A DNA stretch of 64,000 nucleotides from CAZADA01 sp964568975 (GCA_964568975.1 CAZMSO010000009.1:1-64000), one strand, 5' to 3'. Numbered from the stretch's first letter, positions 27,504-37,101 are shown. Notes: generated from the sequence alone by a model not told the origin. Program-made: numbers and translations.

Positions 27504-28030
27504 AACTTCTGAGAGTATGCGACCATCAGGCCCTGCAAGTCGTTTTGCAGCGTGTAGTCCGCTCGCACGCCATTGCGGCGGCTGAGATTGAACTCTCCGC
27601 CCACGCCGAACAGAAAGTCGGAATCGCCGTCGCCCTCCTCGTCGCCGGCCACCTCCGTGCGCACGCGCGTGCGCGCAATGCCGACGCGGGCGAAGGCGTC
27701 CCACCGCGGGGCCAGCTCTTTGATCAGGCGGGCGTTGCCCGACAGCGAATAGACGACGCGGTTGTCCGCCTCGCCCGCTTCTTCGCCATCGACGCCGATG
27801 AACAGCTCGCCCTCATAGGCGACCGCGTCGATCACCTCCCGCAGCGCGCCTTGGATCGGAAACTCATAACCACCGCGGCCGACAACGCCAAAGGTGTCGA
27901 CGTCGTCCTCAAGCATGAAGCCAAGACCGGCGTCACCGTAAAACATGCCCTCGCTGGTTTGCGCAAAGGCCGGCGCAGCGACAAGCACCGCACTGACGCC
28001 CAACGACGCCGCAACAACTTGATGTCTCAT
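27500..28030 (-). CDS. Outer-membrane beta-barrel protein, paralogue A
   Basis: Small OMP of 176 residues with a signal peptide ending APAFAQ, alternating polar/hydrophobic strands and a C-terminal Phe (YSQKF), consistent with an eight-stranded Omp25/OmpX-type barrel. AGGGGA precedes the ATG at 28030. It is closely similar in plan to the next gene upstream on the same strand: both share the YGD-GGG/GLG, ED-DTFG-VGR and VGGE-L-GVRADxTxQNDL patterns, so they are tandem duplicates. Ligand or role unknown. Convergent with fliI. Confidence 0.75.
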   Translation of the reverse strand: MRHQVVAASLGVSAVLVAAPAFAQTSEGMFYGDAGLGFMLEDDVDTFGVVGRGGYEFPIQGALREVIDAVAYEGELFIGVDGEEAGEADNRVVYSLSGNARLIKELAPRWDAFARVGIARTRVRTEVAGDEEGDGDSDFLFGVGGEFNLSRRNGVRADYTLQNDLQGLMVAYSQKF

Positions 28031-28259
28031 CGACGATTGTCCCCTATCGATACAATGATTGCGCGAAAGGCTGCTTCCCGCGGAGAAACCCCATATCGAT
28101 CGACGCGACATCTGAGGTTTCACTCTCACGAGCACCACTACGAACACAACCCGACGCAATCAACACAGCTTTAGCAGCTCACAAGCGACAAACCGCAGTG
28201 AAATCTTAACAGCGGTCTTCACGGTTTCTCTGGACCATCTGAGACCAGACGCAAAAGCC

Positions 28260-28820
28260 TTAGAAATCGCGGGTATACGAGAGCATCAAGCCTTCGAGGT
28301 CGTTTTGGGTCGTAAAGTCCGCCCGGACGCCCGATTTTTGGGTCAGCTTGTACTCGCCGCCCACGCCCAACAGGACGTCGGTCTCGCCGTCCGTGTTGTC
28401 ATTGGCGAAGAAGGGGCCGCTGAAATCTGAACGCAATGACGCGCGCGCCACGCCCAAACGCGCAAAGCCCTCGATCCGCGGTGTAAACCGCTTAATCGCG
28501 CGCACGCTGCCCGATCCGACAAAGCGCACTTTGTTGTCGACTTCGCCGCCCGGCACGTCTTCTTCTTGGCCGAAGACGCCGTAAAACAGCTCCGCCTCAT
28601 ACGCGAGGGCATCGATCAGCTCCTCCACCGTGCGCGGGGCGCGGTGCTCATAGCCGAACCGACCGACAATGCCGAACGTGTCGAAGTTGTCTTCCAGCTG
28701 CACGCCGCCGCCGAGATCGCCGTAGAAAAATCCATCTGCACCCGCGTGCGTTTGCCCGAACGCCGGCGTCGCCGCCAGGGCCAGGCTCGCGCCAATCACA
28801 GCCGTCATGGTCAGTTTCAT
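28260..28820 (-). CDS. Outer-membrane beta-barrel protein, paralogue B
   Basis: Tandem paralogue of the preceding OMP, 186 residues, signal peptide MKLTMTAVIGASLALAATPAFG and terminal Phe (YTRDF). It retains GVQLEDNFDTFGIVGRFGYE, a Glu-rich loop and VRADFTTQNDLEGLMLSY. The ATG at 28820 starts the signal peptide; in-frame ATGs at 28868 and 28880 would add a non-signal leader. 229 bp of relatively AT-rich DNA separate it from paralogue A, so each copy may have its own promoter. Confidence 0.75.
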   Translation of the reverse strand: MKLTMTAVIGASLALAATPAFGQTHAGADGFFYGDLGGGVQLEDNFDTFGIVGRFGYEHRAPRTVEELIDALAYEAELFYGVFGQEEDVPGGEVDNKVRFVGSGSVRAIKRFTPRIEGFARLGVARASLRSDFSGPFFANDNTDGETDVLLGVGGEYKLTQKSGVRADFTTQNDLEGLMLSYTRDF

Positions 28821-29022
28821 CACAAGTCGCACCCCAAAAGTCTGCGCGCCGGAACGCGCCGGTTTCATCGCTATCGCCATGGGAGCAAGCCTACGTCAGA
28901 CCTTTGCTCTGTTTCGGGCGGTATTCAGATTTTGAGACGAAATCAAGACGATCGCGCGGCGGCCGGGGCAGACTGCCGCCACGACGTCTTAAGTGCTCTT
29001 TAAGGAATCGCGAAGGCCGCGG

Positions 29023-29895
29023 CTACGGCGCCTCAATGAGGCCGAGGCTGGGGGCTGGCCGGCGCAACACCGCGATCGTAACCCGGCGATGGCGCGCGGC
29101 GCTGGGATCGCGCGATTGCAAGGCGTCGCGGGGACCTGCGCCCTCCAGCCGCGCGACGCGATCGCCGGCGAGCCCCGCCTCCACCAAAGCGCGCCGGGCG
29201 GCGCGGGCGCGGTCGACGGACAAGTCGAGATTGTCATAGCGGCGATCATTCGTCGGGGCGGCGTCGGTGTGGCCCGTGAGGCGGATCTCATTAGGGGCGC
29301 GCTTCAACGCCGAGCCGACAATGGCCACCAGCGCTTCGGCCCGCGACGTCAGCCGCGCCCGGCCCGCCGCGAACATCGGCCGGCCGGGCTGGTCCATAAT
29401 GTCGATCAAGAGGCCGTCTTGCGTCTGGCGAAACGCGACGGAGTTCAACGCCGCCGTGCCGTGCGCCGCGACAATGGCGGCACGCAAATCCGCCTCCACG
29501 GCTTCCAACGCCGCGCGTTCGCGCTCCTCATCGCGGGCGTCGCCGGTGCCGAACTCACGCAAAGACGGAGGCGAGGCGACTGGAAAGGCCGTCTCGCCGC
29601 GCGCGGAGGGCGACGTCATCGCGCCAATGGTGTCCACCGAGCGTCCCGCCAGCGGCGCCTCCGCACCGGAATTCGCCCGCGACACCGAGGCGGGGTTGAA
29701 GTAATCGGCCAGCATGTCGCGCTGTTCATCTGTGGAGGCCGCGCCGATCCACAGCAGCAGGAAAAACGCCATCAGCGCGGTCGCGAAATCGGCGTAGACA
29801 ATCTTCCAATTGCCGTGACCGCTATCCTCGCTTTCGTCCGCGCGGACGCGCTTGCGCGCGAGGGCGACAACGGCGGTTTCGTTTTTGCGACGCAT
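29023..29895 (-). CDS. motB: MotB flagellar stator protein
   Basis: Stator subunit that anchors MotA to peptidoglycan. The 290-residue protein has a cytoplasmic basic N-terminus, one TM helix with the proton-binding Asp36 (VYADFATALMAFFLLLW), a linker, and an OmpA-like domain with IRLTGHTDAAP and LSVDRARAARRALV. It follows motA by 20 bp. The Asp in a proton-type context suggests an H+ rather than Na+ motor, though this is not decisive. Confidence 0.96.
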   Translation of the reverse strand: MRRKNETAVVALARKRVRADESEDSGHGNWKIVYADFATALMAFFLLLWIGAASTDEQRDMLADYFNPASVSRANSGAEAPLAGRSVDTIGAMTSPSARGETAFPVASPPSLREFGTGDARDEERERAALEAVEADLRAAIVAAHGTAALNSVAFRQTQDGLLIDIMDQPGRPMFAAGRARLTSRAEALVAIVGSALKRAPNEIRLTGHTDAAPTNDRRYDNLDLSVDRARAARRALVEAGLAGDRVARLEGAGPRDALQSRDPSAARHRRVTIAVLRRPAPSLGLIEAP

Positions 29896-29915
29896 GGGCG
29901 GCCTCCGCGCCGGGA

Positions 29916-30800
29916 CTACGCCGCCGCTCGCGCCGCCTGCGGCCCGGCTCCAGGCGGGCGCGTGGCGGCTTCAACGGCGTCAAAGCTGGGTTGCACGTCT
30001 TCCGTGAGAACTTTGCGCGCAAACTCGACCGCGATTTGCGGGGGGGCGCCATTGAGATAAGCAATCAAGCCGGCCTTCAGGCTCACATAGACGCTCAGCT
30101 CCGCCTCCGTGCGGTGGCGGATGGCCATGGCCAAGGGCGTGACGACGCCATACGCAAGAATCACGCCCAAAAACGTGCCGACCAACGCGCCGCCAATCAT
30201 AGCGCCAAGAACTTCCGGCGCTTGATTGATGTAGCCCATGGCTTTGATAACGCCGAGTACGGCCGCGACAATGCCGAGGGCCGGCAAGGTGTCGGACATG
30301 CTTTCGACGGATTTCACGACACGGCGGTTTTGCTTGGAGAAGGTGTCGATCTCTTCGTCCATCAGGGCTTCGAGTTCGTGGGGCCGTTCCGACCCGAGCG
30401 AAATCAGACGCACATAATCACACAAGAATTGGATGGCGCGGGTCTGGGCCGCCGCCCGCGGGAACCGCCCGAAGAGTTCGCTGTCGCCGGGGTTCTCGAC
30501 GTCGTTCTCCACCGCCGCGACGCCCTTCGACTTCATATGCCGGAACAACGCGAACAGCAGCGACAGCATCGCTAAATGATCTTCCGGCTTCAGCCGGTCG
30601 CCCGTCGCCACCCGCATCACCTCTTTCGCAACGGCGGCGATCAGCGCGCGGGGGTTGGCGATGATGAAGGCGCCGAAGGCCGCCCCGCAAATGATCACCA
30701 CTTCATAGGGCTGCCAGAGCACCTGGGTGTTGCCGCCCAGCGCCGCGAAGCCGCCAAGAACGCTGGCGACGATGATTGCAAAGCCGATAAACAAAGTCAT
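29916..30800 (-). CDS. motA: MotA flagellar stator protein
   Basis: Proton-channel stator subunit of 294 residues. It has four TM segments, a large cytoplasmic loop with RPHELEALMDEEID, and the conserved SDTLPALGIVAAVLGVIKAM segment carrying the essential proline. AGGAG precedes the ATG at 30800, which overlaps the stop of the upstream gene (ATGA). The C-terminal tail is Pro/Ala-rich. Confidence 0.97.
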   Translation of the reverse strand: MTLFIGFAIIVASVLGGFAALGGNTQVLWQPYEVVIICGAAFGAFIIANPRALIAAVAKEVMRVATGDRLKPEDHLAMLSLLFALFRHMKSKGVAAVENDVENPGDSELFGRFPRAAAQTRAIQFLCDYVRLISLGSERPHELEALMDEEIDTFSKQNRRVVKSVESMSDTLPALGIVAAVLGVIKAMGYINQAPEVLGAMIGGALVGTFLGVILAYGVVTPLAMAIRHRTEAELSVYVSLKAGLIAYLNGAPPQIAVEFARKVLTEDVQPSFDAVEAATRPPGAGPQAARAAA

Positions 30801-32245
30801 GAGGGCGCTCCTGACAAATCCCCGCCGTGCTCCAGCGCGCGCACCGCGCTTTCCAACGCGCTCCACCGAGCGTCTAACCGCGTGAGGGCCGCGCGCGCAT
30901 CCACCGCCGGCATCGGCGGCGGCGCGAGGCGCGGCGTCGCGGGCGGCGCAAAAAATGGACTGAAGTCAAAGGTCGCGCTGGGCCCGCCCGCCACAGCCGG
31001 GCGCGCATCAGCGCGCACTAACGCGCCACGGTTCGCTTGGGCCTCAAGCGCGGCGAGAGCCGCGGCCCGGCGCTCGGGCGCTGTGTCGGGATCGGCGTCA
31101 GTCAGCGCGACCACCTCCTCCAACAAATCAGCCGCCAACAGCGCGTCCAGATGCACCAGATCCGCGCCCAACCCACCAAAAGGCGTCGCCGCGTATGGCC
31201 GCACATGGGCGTAAAGGTCGATCCGCCGCCCAAGCCCGATTTCCGGATACCGGTCTTCCACGAACACCGCCTCCAACACCGCGTCGAGCCGCGTCGCCGC
31301 CAAACGCGCCTGGGCGTCGCGGGCACCGCCGTCATAACGCTTCGACACCCGCGCGAGGGCGTGGGCCGCGCCCACAGGCTCGCCCGCGAAGAGATAAGCG
31401 CGCCCGAGCGCGGTCAGCGCGGCCGCAGCCACGTGCTCGCCCGGCCAATCAATCAACAACGCCTCAAGGGTGCGCGCCGTCTCCGCCGGCGTGGCGCGCC
31501 CCTCCGCCCACACCAGCGCTGCGGTCCTCAACCGCGCCATGGCCGGCCAGCGCCCGCGGCCCTGGGCCTCAGCATAGGCGGCGAGCGCGGCTTCCACATC
31601 GTTCACCGCTTCGGCCGCGCGACCGCGGGCATACGCCGCGCCGGCGGGGCTCGCCCGGCGCGCGGCGAGCGCGGCGAACACGCTGATCACACGCCGCGCG
31701 CCGGCGTCCGCGGCCGCCTCCGTCAGCGCGGGCGCATACCGCCCTTGGGCCCAGAACGGCGCCGCCTCCGCCCCCGCCGCAGCCGCCTCCAGCGCCGCCG
31801 CCGCCACGGGCCGCCCGGCCTCAGCGGCCGCGCCGGCGTGAATGAACGCCGCCAGGGACTCAGTCGCCGTCACGGAATCATTCGCCGTCAGAGCCGGAGC
31901 GCGCGCATCCTCGCGCGTTAAGCCGCGGGCCCGCATAATGAGATCATAAAGCGGCTCGCGACTCGGATCCGCGAGTCCGGCGATATCCAGCGCCGCCGCC
32001 GCTTCCGGCAGGAAGCCCAACCGCCAATACATCTGCGCAAGCCCGCGGCCCGCGGCGCCCACCGCTGCGTCGTCGCCAGCCTCCAGCGCCGCGCCGAGGG
32101 CGGCCACACGCCTCGCACGCTCGCGCATGGCGTCGTGCGGCGGTCCGGGCGCGACCTCATGCGCGACACCATCCGGGGCGCTGAGCGCCGGGCTCGGCCA
32201 CGCCAGCACAATGGCGGCGATGAAAAGAGTGACAGCGCGAAGCAT
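30797..32245 (-). CDS. Secreted helical-repeat protein co-operonic with motA-motB
   Basis: Unassigned 482-residue protein with a signal peptide (MLRAVTLFIAAIVLAWPSPALSA). The mature part is Ala-rich and helical with TPR-like helix pairs (for example GDDAAVGAAGRGLAQMYWRL and HVAAAALTALGRAYLFAGEP), and a Pro-rich segment near residues 420-450. It is the first gene of a three-gene operon and its stop overlaps motA as ATGA, so its translation is coupled to the stator. A role in placing or tuning stators in the periplasm is an inference. Divergent from flgF. Confidence 0.72.
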   Translation of the reverse strand: MLRAVTLFIAAIVLAWPSPALSAPDGVAHEVAPGPPHDAMRERARRVAALGAALEAGDDAAVGAAGRGLAQMYWRLGFLPEAAAALDIAGLADPSREPLYDLIMRARGLTREDARAPALTANDSVTATESLAAFIHAGAAAEAGRPVAAAALEAAAAGAEAAPFWAQGRYAPALTEAAADAGARRVISVFAALAARRASPAGAAYARGRAAEAVNDVEAALAAYAEAQGRGRWPAMARLRTAALVWAEGRATPAETARTLEALLIDWPGEHVAAAALTALGRAYLFAGEPVGAAHALARVSKRYDGGARDAQARLAATRLDAVLEAVFVEDRYPEIGLGRRIDLYAHVRPYAATPFGGLGADLVHLDALLAADLLEEVVALTDADPDTAPERRAAALAALEAQANRGALVRADARPAVAGGPSATFDFSPFFAPPATPRLAPPPMPAVDARAALTRLDARWSALESAVRALEHGGDLSGAPS

Positions 32246-32438
32246 GCCCAAACAGTCGCCCGCACGCGTAAACCGCATTCCAAAGGCGGCATCTTCGACA
32301 AAACTCCGTCAAATCCCATACAGACGCGCGGGCCGACGCGGCGGGTGAGGATTGCCCCCATTTTGAACTTCAACGTCCGTGTAAACCCGCGCACCAACGG
32401 TGGTGAGGTCTGTCTAAAGGTGCATTCCGGAGACGCCC

Positions 32439-33164
32439 GTGGTCGAAACCACCATCCCAGTGACGGTGTCGCGTCAAGACGCGTTGGCGCGCGAGCTGTC
32501 GCTGATCGCCCACAACCTCGCCAACCAATCCACCACCGGCTACCGGGCCGAGCGCATGCTGTTCGACCAGGCGTTGCGCAAGGCCGGCACGGCCGAGCCG
32601 GTGTCCTTCGTGGTCGACCGCGCCAGCTATTTAGAAGAACGCCCCGGTCCGATCGAAACCACGGACCGGCCGTTTGACGTCGCCCTCGACGGGGATGGCT
32701 GGTTCAGCGTGGAGACCGCCCAAGGCCTGCGCTACACCCGCGACGGGCGCTTTCACCGCAATGACGAAGGCCGGCTGGTGACACTGGACGGCCACAGCGT
32801 TCTCGACGACACGGGCGGGCCGATCTTGCTGCAAGAAACGGTGCGCCAATTCGTCGTTGCAACCGATGGCGAATTGACCGCTGACGGCCTCGGCATCGGG
32901 CGCTTAGCGGTGGTGCGGTTTCCCGACGACCAGAGGCTGCTGCGCGAAGCCGGCGGCCTCTATCGCGCGGAGAACAACGCCCAGGGCGACGCAGCCACCG
33001 CGCGCGTCCTCCAAGGCGCGCTTGAGGGCGCGAATGTCGATCCCATTCTGGAGATCACCCGGCTCATGGAGGCCAGCCGCGCTTATGAGCAGAGCGCGCG
33101 CTCCAATGTCGACACCCACAATCTGAAACGCTCCGCCATCGAACGACTGGGCGCGGTGCGCTGA
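32439..33164 (+). CDS. flgF: FlgF proximal rod protein
   Basis: Rod protein of the flagellar basal body, 241 residues. It shows the N-terminal rod motif LSLIAHNLANQSTTGYRAER and the C-terminal EITRLMEASRAYEQSARSN helix. Start is GTG 32439 with GGAGA upstream. It leads flgF-flgG-flgA-flgH. I found no clear sigma-54 -24/-12 element in 32246-32438. Confidence 0.95.
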   Translation: MVETTIPVTVSRQDALARELSLIAHNLANQSTTGYRAERMLFDQALRKAGTAEPVSFVVDRASYLEERPGPIETTDRPFDVALDGDGWFSVETAQGLRYTRDGRFHRNDEGRLVTLDGHSVLDDTGGPILLQETVRQFVVATDGELTADGLGIGRLAVVRFPDDQRLLREAGGLYRAENNAQGDAATARVLQGALEGANVDPILEITRLMEASRAYEQSARSNVDTHNLKRSAIERLGAVR

Positions 33165-33234
33165 CCGCCGCCGACGCTGACGTGCGCCCCCGGATCGATC
33201 GGGAGGCTCGTCCCATCAGAATGAGGACACCGCT

Positions 33235-34023
33235 ATGCAAATCTTGAAGATCGCGGCCACCGGCATGCGGGCGCAGCAAATGAACGTGGAGGTGATCGCC
33301 AACAACATCTCGAATGTGAACACATCGGCCTTTAAGCGGTCGCGTGCGGAATTCTCCGATTTGCTTTACCAAACGCAACGTCGCGAGGGCGCGTTTTCTT
33401 CCAGCGCCGACACCATTGTGCCGGTCGGGGTCCAAGTGGGTCTCGGCGTTAAGCCTGTGGCGGTCGCGCGGGTGGTCGAACAAGGCGCGCTGAAGCCGAC
33501 GGAAAACCCCCTCGATCTCGCGATTGACGGGCCGGGCTACTTCGTGGTGCAGACCCCGCCCGACGGCGAGCCCGCGTTCACGCGCACCGGCAATTTCCAG
33601 CTCTCCCCGGAGGGCCAGTTGGTGAATGTGGAGGGCTTTGAGATCGATCCGGGCATCGTGCTGCCGCCGGATGTGACCGATATTGAAGTCAATCGCGCGG
33701 GGGAGATTTTCGCCTTCCAAGAGGGGCGCAGCGAGCCCACCCTCCAAGGTCAGCTGACGCTTGTGACTTTCGTGAATGAGGCGGGCCTGCGTCCGCTTGG
33801 CGACAATTTGTTCGGTGCGACGCCCGCCTCGGGCGAACCCTTGCCGGGGCTTGCCGGCCAAGACGGCTTCGGCGTTATCCGCCAAGGCTATTTGGAGGCC
33901 TCGAATGTCGACATTGTCGCCGAAATCACGGAGCTGATCAGCGCCCAACGGGCTTATGAAATGAATGCGCGCGTGATCGAAACGGGCGATCAAATGGCGC
34001 GCACCGTCTCGAATCTGCGGTAG
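33235..34023 (+). CDS. flgG: FlgG distal rod protein
   Basis: Distal rod protein of 262 residues, the normal FlgG length. N-terminus MQILKIAATGMRAQQMNVEV and IANNISNVNTSAFKRSRAEF; C-terminal EITELISAQRAYEMNARVIE. GAGGA precedes the ATG. Follows flgF by 70 bp. Confidence 0.98.
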   Translation: MQILKIAATGMRAQQMNVEVIANNISNVNTSAFKRSRAEFSDLLYQTQRREGAFSSSADTIVPVGVQVGLGVKPVAVARVVEQGALKPTENPLDLAIDGPGYFVVQTPPDGEPAFTRTGNFQLSPEGQLVNVEGFEIDPGIVLPPDVTDIEVNRAGEIFAFQEGRSEPTLQGQLTLVTFVNEAGLRPLGDNLFGATPASGEPLPGLAGQDGFGVIRQGYLEASNVDIVAEITELISAQRAYEMNARVIETGDQMARTVSNLR

Positions 34024-34031
34024 GCGGACTG

Positions 34032-34535
34032 ATGATGACGCCGCTTCTGTGTCGATCCTGCGCCGCGCGTGCGCGCGCGTGCGCCGCCGCAAGCGCCTTG
34101 GCGCTGACGGCCCTCGCGACGCCGGCCCTCGCTCAAGCGCCGTCCCACAGCGCGCGCGTGTTCGCGCCTGTGCCGGCGCGCGCCATCGCCCGCGGGGAGG
34201 TGCTGAACCCGTCGGACTTCGTGCTCACGCCGCTGACGGGGCGCATGCCGGCTGACGCCATCCTCGATTTCCCATCGCTGGCGGGGATGGAGGCGCGTCG
34301 GGATTTGCCCGAAGGCAAGCTTGTGCTCTTTCGCGCGATCGCGCCGCTGCGCGTGATCGAACGCAACGCGCCCGTGACGCTGGTTTACGACACTGGCGGC
34401 GTGATGGTGACCGCGGATGGCGTCGCGCTTGCCGACGCGGCGGCGGGCGAAACGATCCGCGCGGCCAACGCCAAGACGCGCCGGGTGGTGTTGGGGGTCG
34501 CGGCCGAAGACGGCCGCGTGATGGTGGAGCGATGA
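34032..34535 (+). CDS. flgA: FlgA P-ring assembly chaperone
   Basis: Periplasmic chaperone for P-ring (FlgI) assembly, 167 residues with a signal peptide ending ATPALAQ and a SAF-type domain (PARAIARGEVLNPSDFVL, LVYDTGGVMVTADGVALADA). The short form is typical of alphaproteobacteria. Its TGA overlaps flgH (ATGA). flgI itself is not in the window. Confidence 0.92.
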   Translation: MMTPLLCRSCAARARACAAASALALTALATPALAQAPSHSARVFAPVPARAIARGEVLNPSDFVLTPLTGRMPADAILDFPSLAGMEARRDLPEGKLVLFRAIAPLRVIERNAPVTLVYDTGGVMVTADGVALADAAAGETIRAANAKTRRVVLGVAAEDGRVMVER

Positions 34536-35296
34536 GCGCCGCGACCATGACGCCGACGCAGGGCGCAAGCCTGCGCACAGGCTGGGGCGTCAACGTGCGC
34601 GCGCTCGCCCTCCTCGCGCTCGCCGCCGTCAGCGCCTGCGGGCGCCCCCATGATTTACCGCCGGTGCCGCGCGCGCCCTTGCCGCGCCAGCCCATCGCCG
34701 GCGTGCGGCTGGAGGCGCCGGCCCCGCCGACGCCGCAAACGCCAGGATCGCTTTATGCGCGCCGGCCGGGCTTGTTTACGGATCTGCGCGCCCGCTCAGA
34801 AGGCGACATTCTGACTGTCCTCATCGACATTGACGATGAAGCCCAGCTGGACAACGCCACGCGGCGCTCACGCTCCGGCGACGCGGAGCTCGGCATTGGC
34901 GGGTTTTTCGGCCTTGGCGGCGTGCTCAGCCGCGCGCTCGACGACAGCTTCGAGCCACAGAACGCCGTTGGGGTGAACAGCTCCTCGCGCTCGACGGGCG
35001 AAGGCGCGGTGGCGCGGCGAGAAACGATTAACCTCAAGGTGGCCGTGGTGGTGAAAGAGCGCCTCGGCAATGGCAATCTCCTCGTATCGGGACGCCAGCA
35101 AATCGGCGTCAATGGCGAGGTGCGCGAGCTTCTCGTGGCCGGGGTGGTGCGTCCCGCCGACATCGGGCCCGCCAACACGGTCGAGTACGAAAAGATCGCT
35201 GAAGCCCGGCTCGCCTATGGCGGCACGGGCGTTTTGACAGCGGTCCAAGATCCGCGCTGGGGCCAAAAGACTTACGACGCCATCGTCCCGTTCTGA
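34532..35296 (+). CDS. flgH: FlgH L-ring lipoprotein
   Basis: Outer-membrane lipoprotein forming the flagellar L ring, 254 residues with lipobox LAAVSAC (Cys36). Family features include LFTDLRARSEGDILTVLI, LKVAVVVKERLGNGNLLVSG, VNGEVRELLVAGVVRP and the C-terminal RWGQKTYDAIVPF. A GTG at 34598 would give a shorter, more typical lipoprotein leader, but ATG 34532 has GGTGGAGCG upstream and overlaps flgA. Confidence 0.96.
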   Translation: MSAATMTPTQGASLRTGWGVNVRALALLALAAVSACGRPHDLPPVPRAPLPRQPIAGVRLEAPAPPTPQTPGSLYARRPGLFTDLRARSEGDILTVLIDIDDEAQLDNATRRSRSGDAELGIGGFFGLGGVLSRALDDSFEPQNAVGVNSSSRSTGEGAVARRETINLKVAVVVKERLGNGNLLVSGRQQIGVNGEVRELLVAGVVRPADIGPANTVEYEKIAEARLAYGGTGVLTAVQDPRWGQKTYDAIVPF

Positions 35297-35333
35297 GGCG
35301 GGCGAGAGCCGTCGCGCGAAGCGGAGACAGACC

Positions 35334-35771
35334 ATGGCGAAGCGGGTGGTTGGGCGGCGCAGCGTCGCTATGGTCGCATTCATCGCCGCGGCGGCGATGA
35401 TCGGCGCGGCCGCAATGCTCGCAGGGCCCATGGATTTGCCGGCGATCGCGCGCGCGGGTTCGAAGACAGAAACCTCTTATGTCGAACTCGGGCAATTCAC
35501 CGCACCGATCCAGCGGGTGGACGGCGCGCGCGGCTTTCTGCTGGTGCAGGCGCGCGCGGCAGTCTCTGATCAATCCATGGCGCTGCACGTCTCGACAGCC
35601 CACCCCGTCACCCGCCACGCGGGCTTACGCGCCATTTACAGCCTCGCCGCCCAGGGCGAGATCGCCGTGGACGTCGACGATGTGGCCAGCGCCTTGCGCG
35701 ACGCGGTCAACCACGCCCTTGGCGCGGAGGTGGTGGACACCGTCTATGTGGATCGCTTGCTCATCCAGTGA
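35334..35771 (+). CDS. FliL-like single-pass membrane protein
   Basis: A 145-residue protein with one N-terminal TM helix (about 11-31) and a periplasmic alpha/beta domain (YVELGQFTAPIQRVDGARGF, LRDAVNHALGAEVVDTVYVD) whose layout resembles FliL, the stator-associated protein. Sequence similarity to classical FliL is weak by eye. It follows flgH by 38 bp on the same strand, so a flagellar role is likely, but the name FliL remains tentative. Confidence 0.55.
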   Translation: MAKRVVGRRSVAMVAFIAAAAMIGAAAMLAGPMDLPAIARAGSKTETSYVELGQFTAPIQRVDGARGFLLVQARAAVSDQSMALHVSTAHPVTRHAGLRAIYSLAAQGEIAVDVDDVASALRDAVNHALGAEVVDTVYVDRLLIQ

Positions 35772-35840
35772 CTCCGACATCACCGCCCACACCCGCCGCC
35801 GCAGCAAGAGCGCCCCTGGCGCGCGCCACAAAGCGGCGCC

Positions 35841-37049
35841 ATGGTCGCGGCCATGGACGACGTGCTTATCATCGGCGCGGGCCTGGGCGGCCTCGCGGCC
35901 GCGATCGCCTTAGCGCGCGCCGGCCAGCGCGTGCGGGTGTGCGAGCGCGCCGACGTGTTGGACGAGGTCGGCGCGGGAATCCAGCTGGGCCCCAATGCGG
36001 GGCGGGTGCTCGCGGGCCTTGGCCTTGACGCTGCGCTTGCGCCCGTCGAGGTGCGCCCTGAGCGCGTGCGGCTTCAACGTGGTGACAGCGGCGCCACGAT
36101 CGCGACTGTGCCCCTCGCCGCGCGCGCGCACAGCCGCTATGGCGCGCCCTATCGCGTTATCCATCGCGCGGACCTGGTTGCGGTTTTGACCCAGGCGCTG
36201 CGGGCGTGCGCGCCTGAGGCCCTGGTGCTTGGCGCAGACCTCGCCTCATGCGTGCAGGACGACCAGGGCGTCAGCGCCGTCTTCGCCGATGGCGGCGAGC
36301 GCCGAGCGCGCGTCTTAATCGGCGCGGACGGCCTGCGCTCGACGGTCCAAGCGATCCTGTTTCGCCGCCAAGAGCCGCGTTTCACTGGCCACGCGGCGTG
36401 GCGCGGCTTGGTTCCGGCGAGGGCGCTCGGCGCCGCCGCCCATCCCCGTGAAGTCATCGCGGCCTTCGGGCCTCACCGCCATTGGGTGAGTTATCCGATC
36501 CGCGGCGGCGCGCTCGTGAATTTCGTCGCCGTGACCGAGGTTCCCCGTTGGCGGGAGGAAGCGTGGTCGGTTCCCGGCGATCTGGCGGCGTTGCGCGCCG
36601 CGTTTGCGGGCTGGGCGGATCCGACCGCGCGCGTGTTGGCGGCGGCTGAGAGCGTGAGCCTTTGGGCCATCGCCGACCGCCCGATCCTGCCTCGGTGGAC
36701 GCATGGGCGCATCGCGCTGTTGGGCGACGCCGCCCACCCAATGCCGCCTTTCCTCGCCCAAGGCGCCGGCCAAGCGTTTGAGGACGCCGCGGCGTTGGCC
36801 TTATGTCTTCGCGGGGTCGCGGCCGACGATGCGCCCCAAGCCCTGAAGGTCTATGAGCGTCAGCGCCGGGCTCGCGCGGAACGCGTGCGTGCGGCGTCGG
36901 CCGCCAATGGCCAGCTTTACCATCGCCGCAGCCGGCTCGCCCAAGTGATGTCCTATGCGCCCATGTGGGCCGCCGCACGGCTGGTCCCGGACGCGGGGCT
37001 GATGCGGTATGATTGGCTTTACGGACACGATCCATGGGCGATCGCATGA
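35841..37049 (+). CDS. FAD-dependent aromatic monooxygenase (salicylate hydroxylase-like)
   Basis: Group A flavoprotein hydroxylase of 402 residues. It has the FAD-binding GAGLGGLAAAIALARAG near the N-terminus, the middle DG motif VLIGADGLRSTV, and the GD motif GDAAHPMPPFLAQGAGQAFED. It resembles salicylate and 3-hydroxybenzoate 6-hydroxylases, but the substrate cannot be read from sequence. ATG 35853 (MDDVLIIG) is an alternative start. No other aromatic-degradation gene adjoins it. Confidence 0.83.
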   Translation: MVAAMDDVLIIGAGLGGLAAAIALARAGQRVRVCERADVLDEVGAGIQLGPNAGRVLAGLGLDAALAPVEVRPERVRLQRGDSGATIATVPLAARAHSRYGAPYRVIHRADLVAVLTQALRACAPEALVLGADLASCVQDDQGVSAVFADGGERRARVLIGADGLRSTVQAILFRRQEPRFTGHAAWRGLVPARALGAAAHPREVIAAFGPHRHWVSYPIRGGALVNFVAVTEVPRWREEAWSVPGDLAALRAAFAGWADPTARVLAAAESVSLWAIADRPILPRWTHGRIALLGDAAHPMPPFLAQGAGQAFEDAAALALCLRGVAADDAPQALKVYERQRRARAERVRAASAANGQLYHRRSRLAQVMSYAPMWAAARLVPDAGLMRYDWLYGHDPWAIA

Positions 37050-37101
37050 GCCGCGCCGGGCCAGCGCGCGGCCTGCGAAGCGATTCGGGGAGGAGGCTGT
37101 G

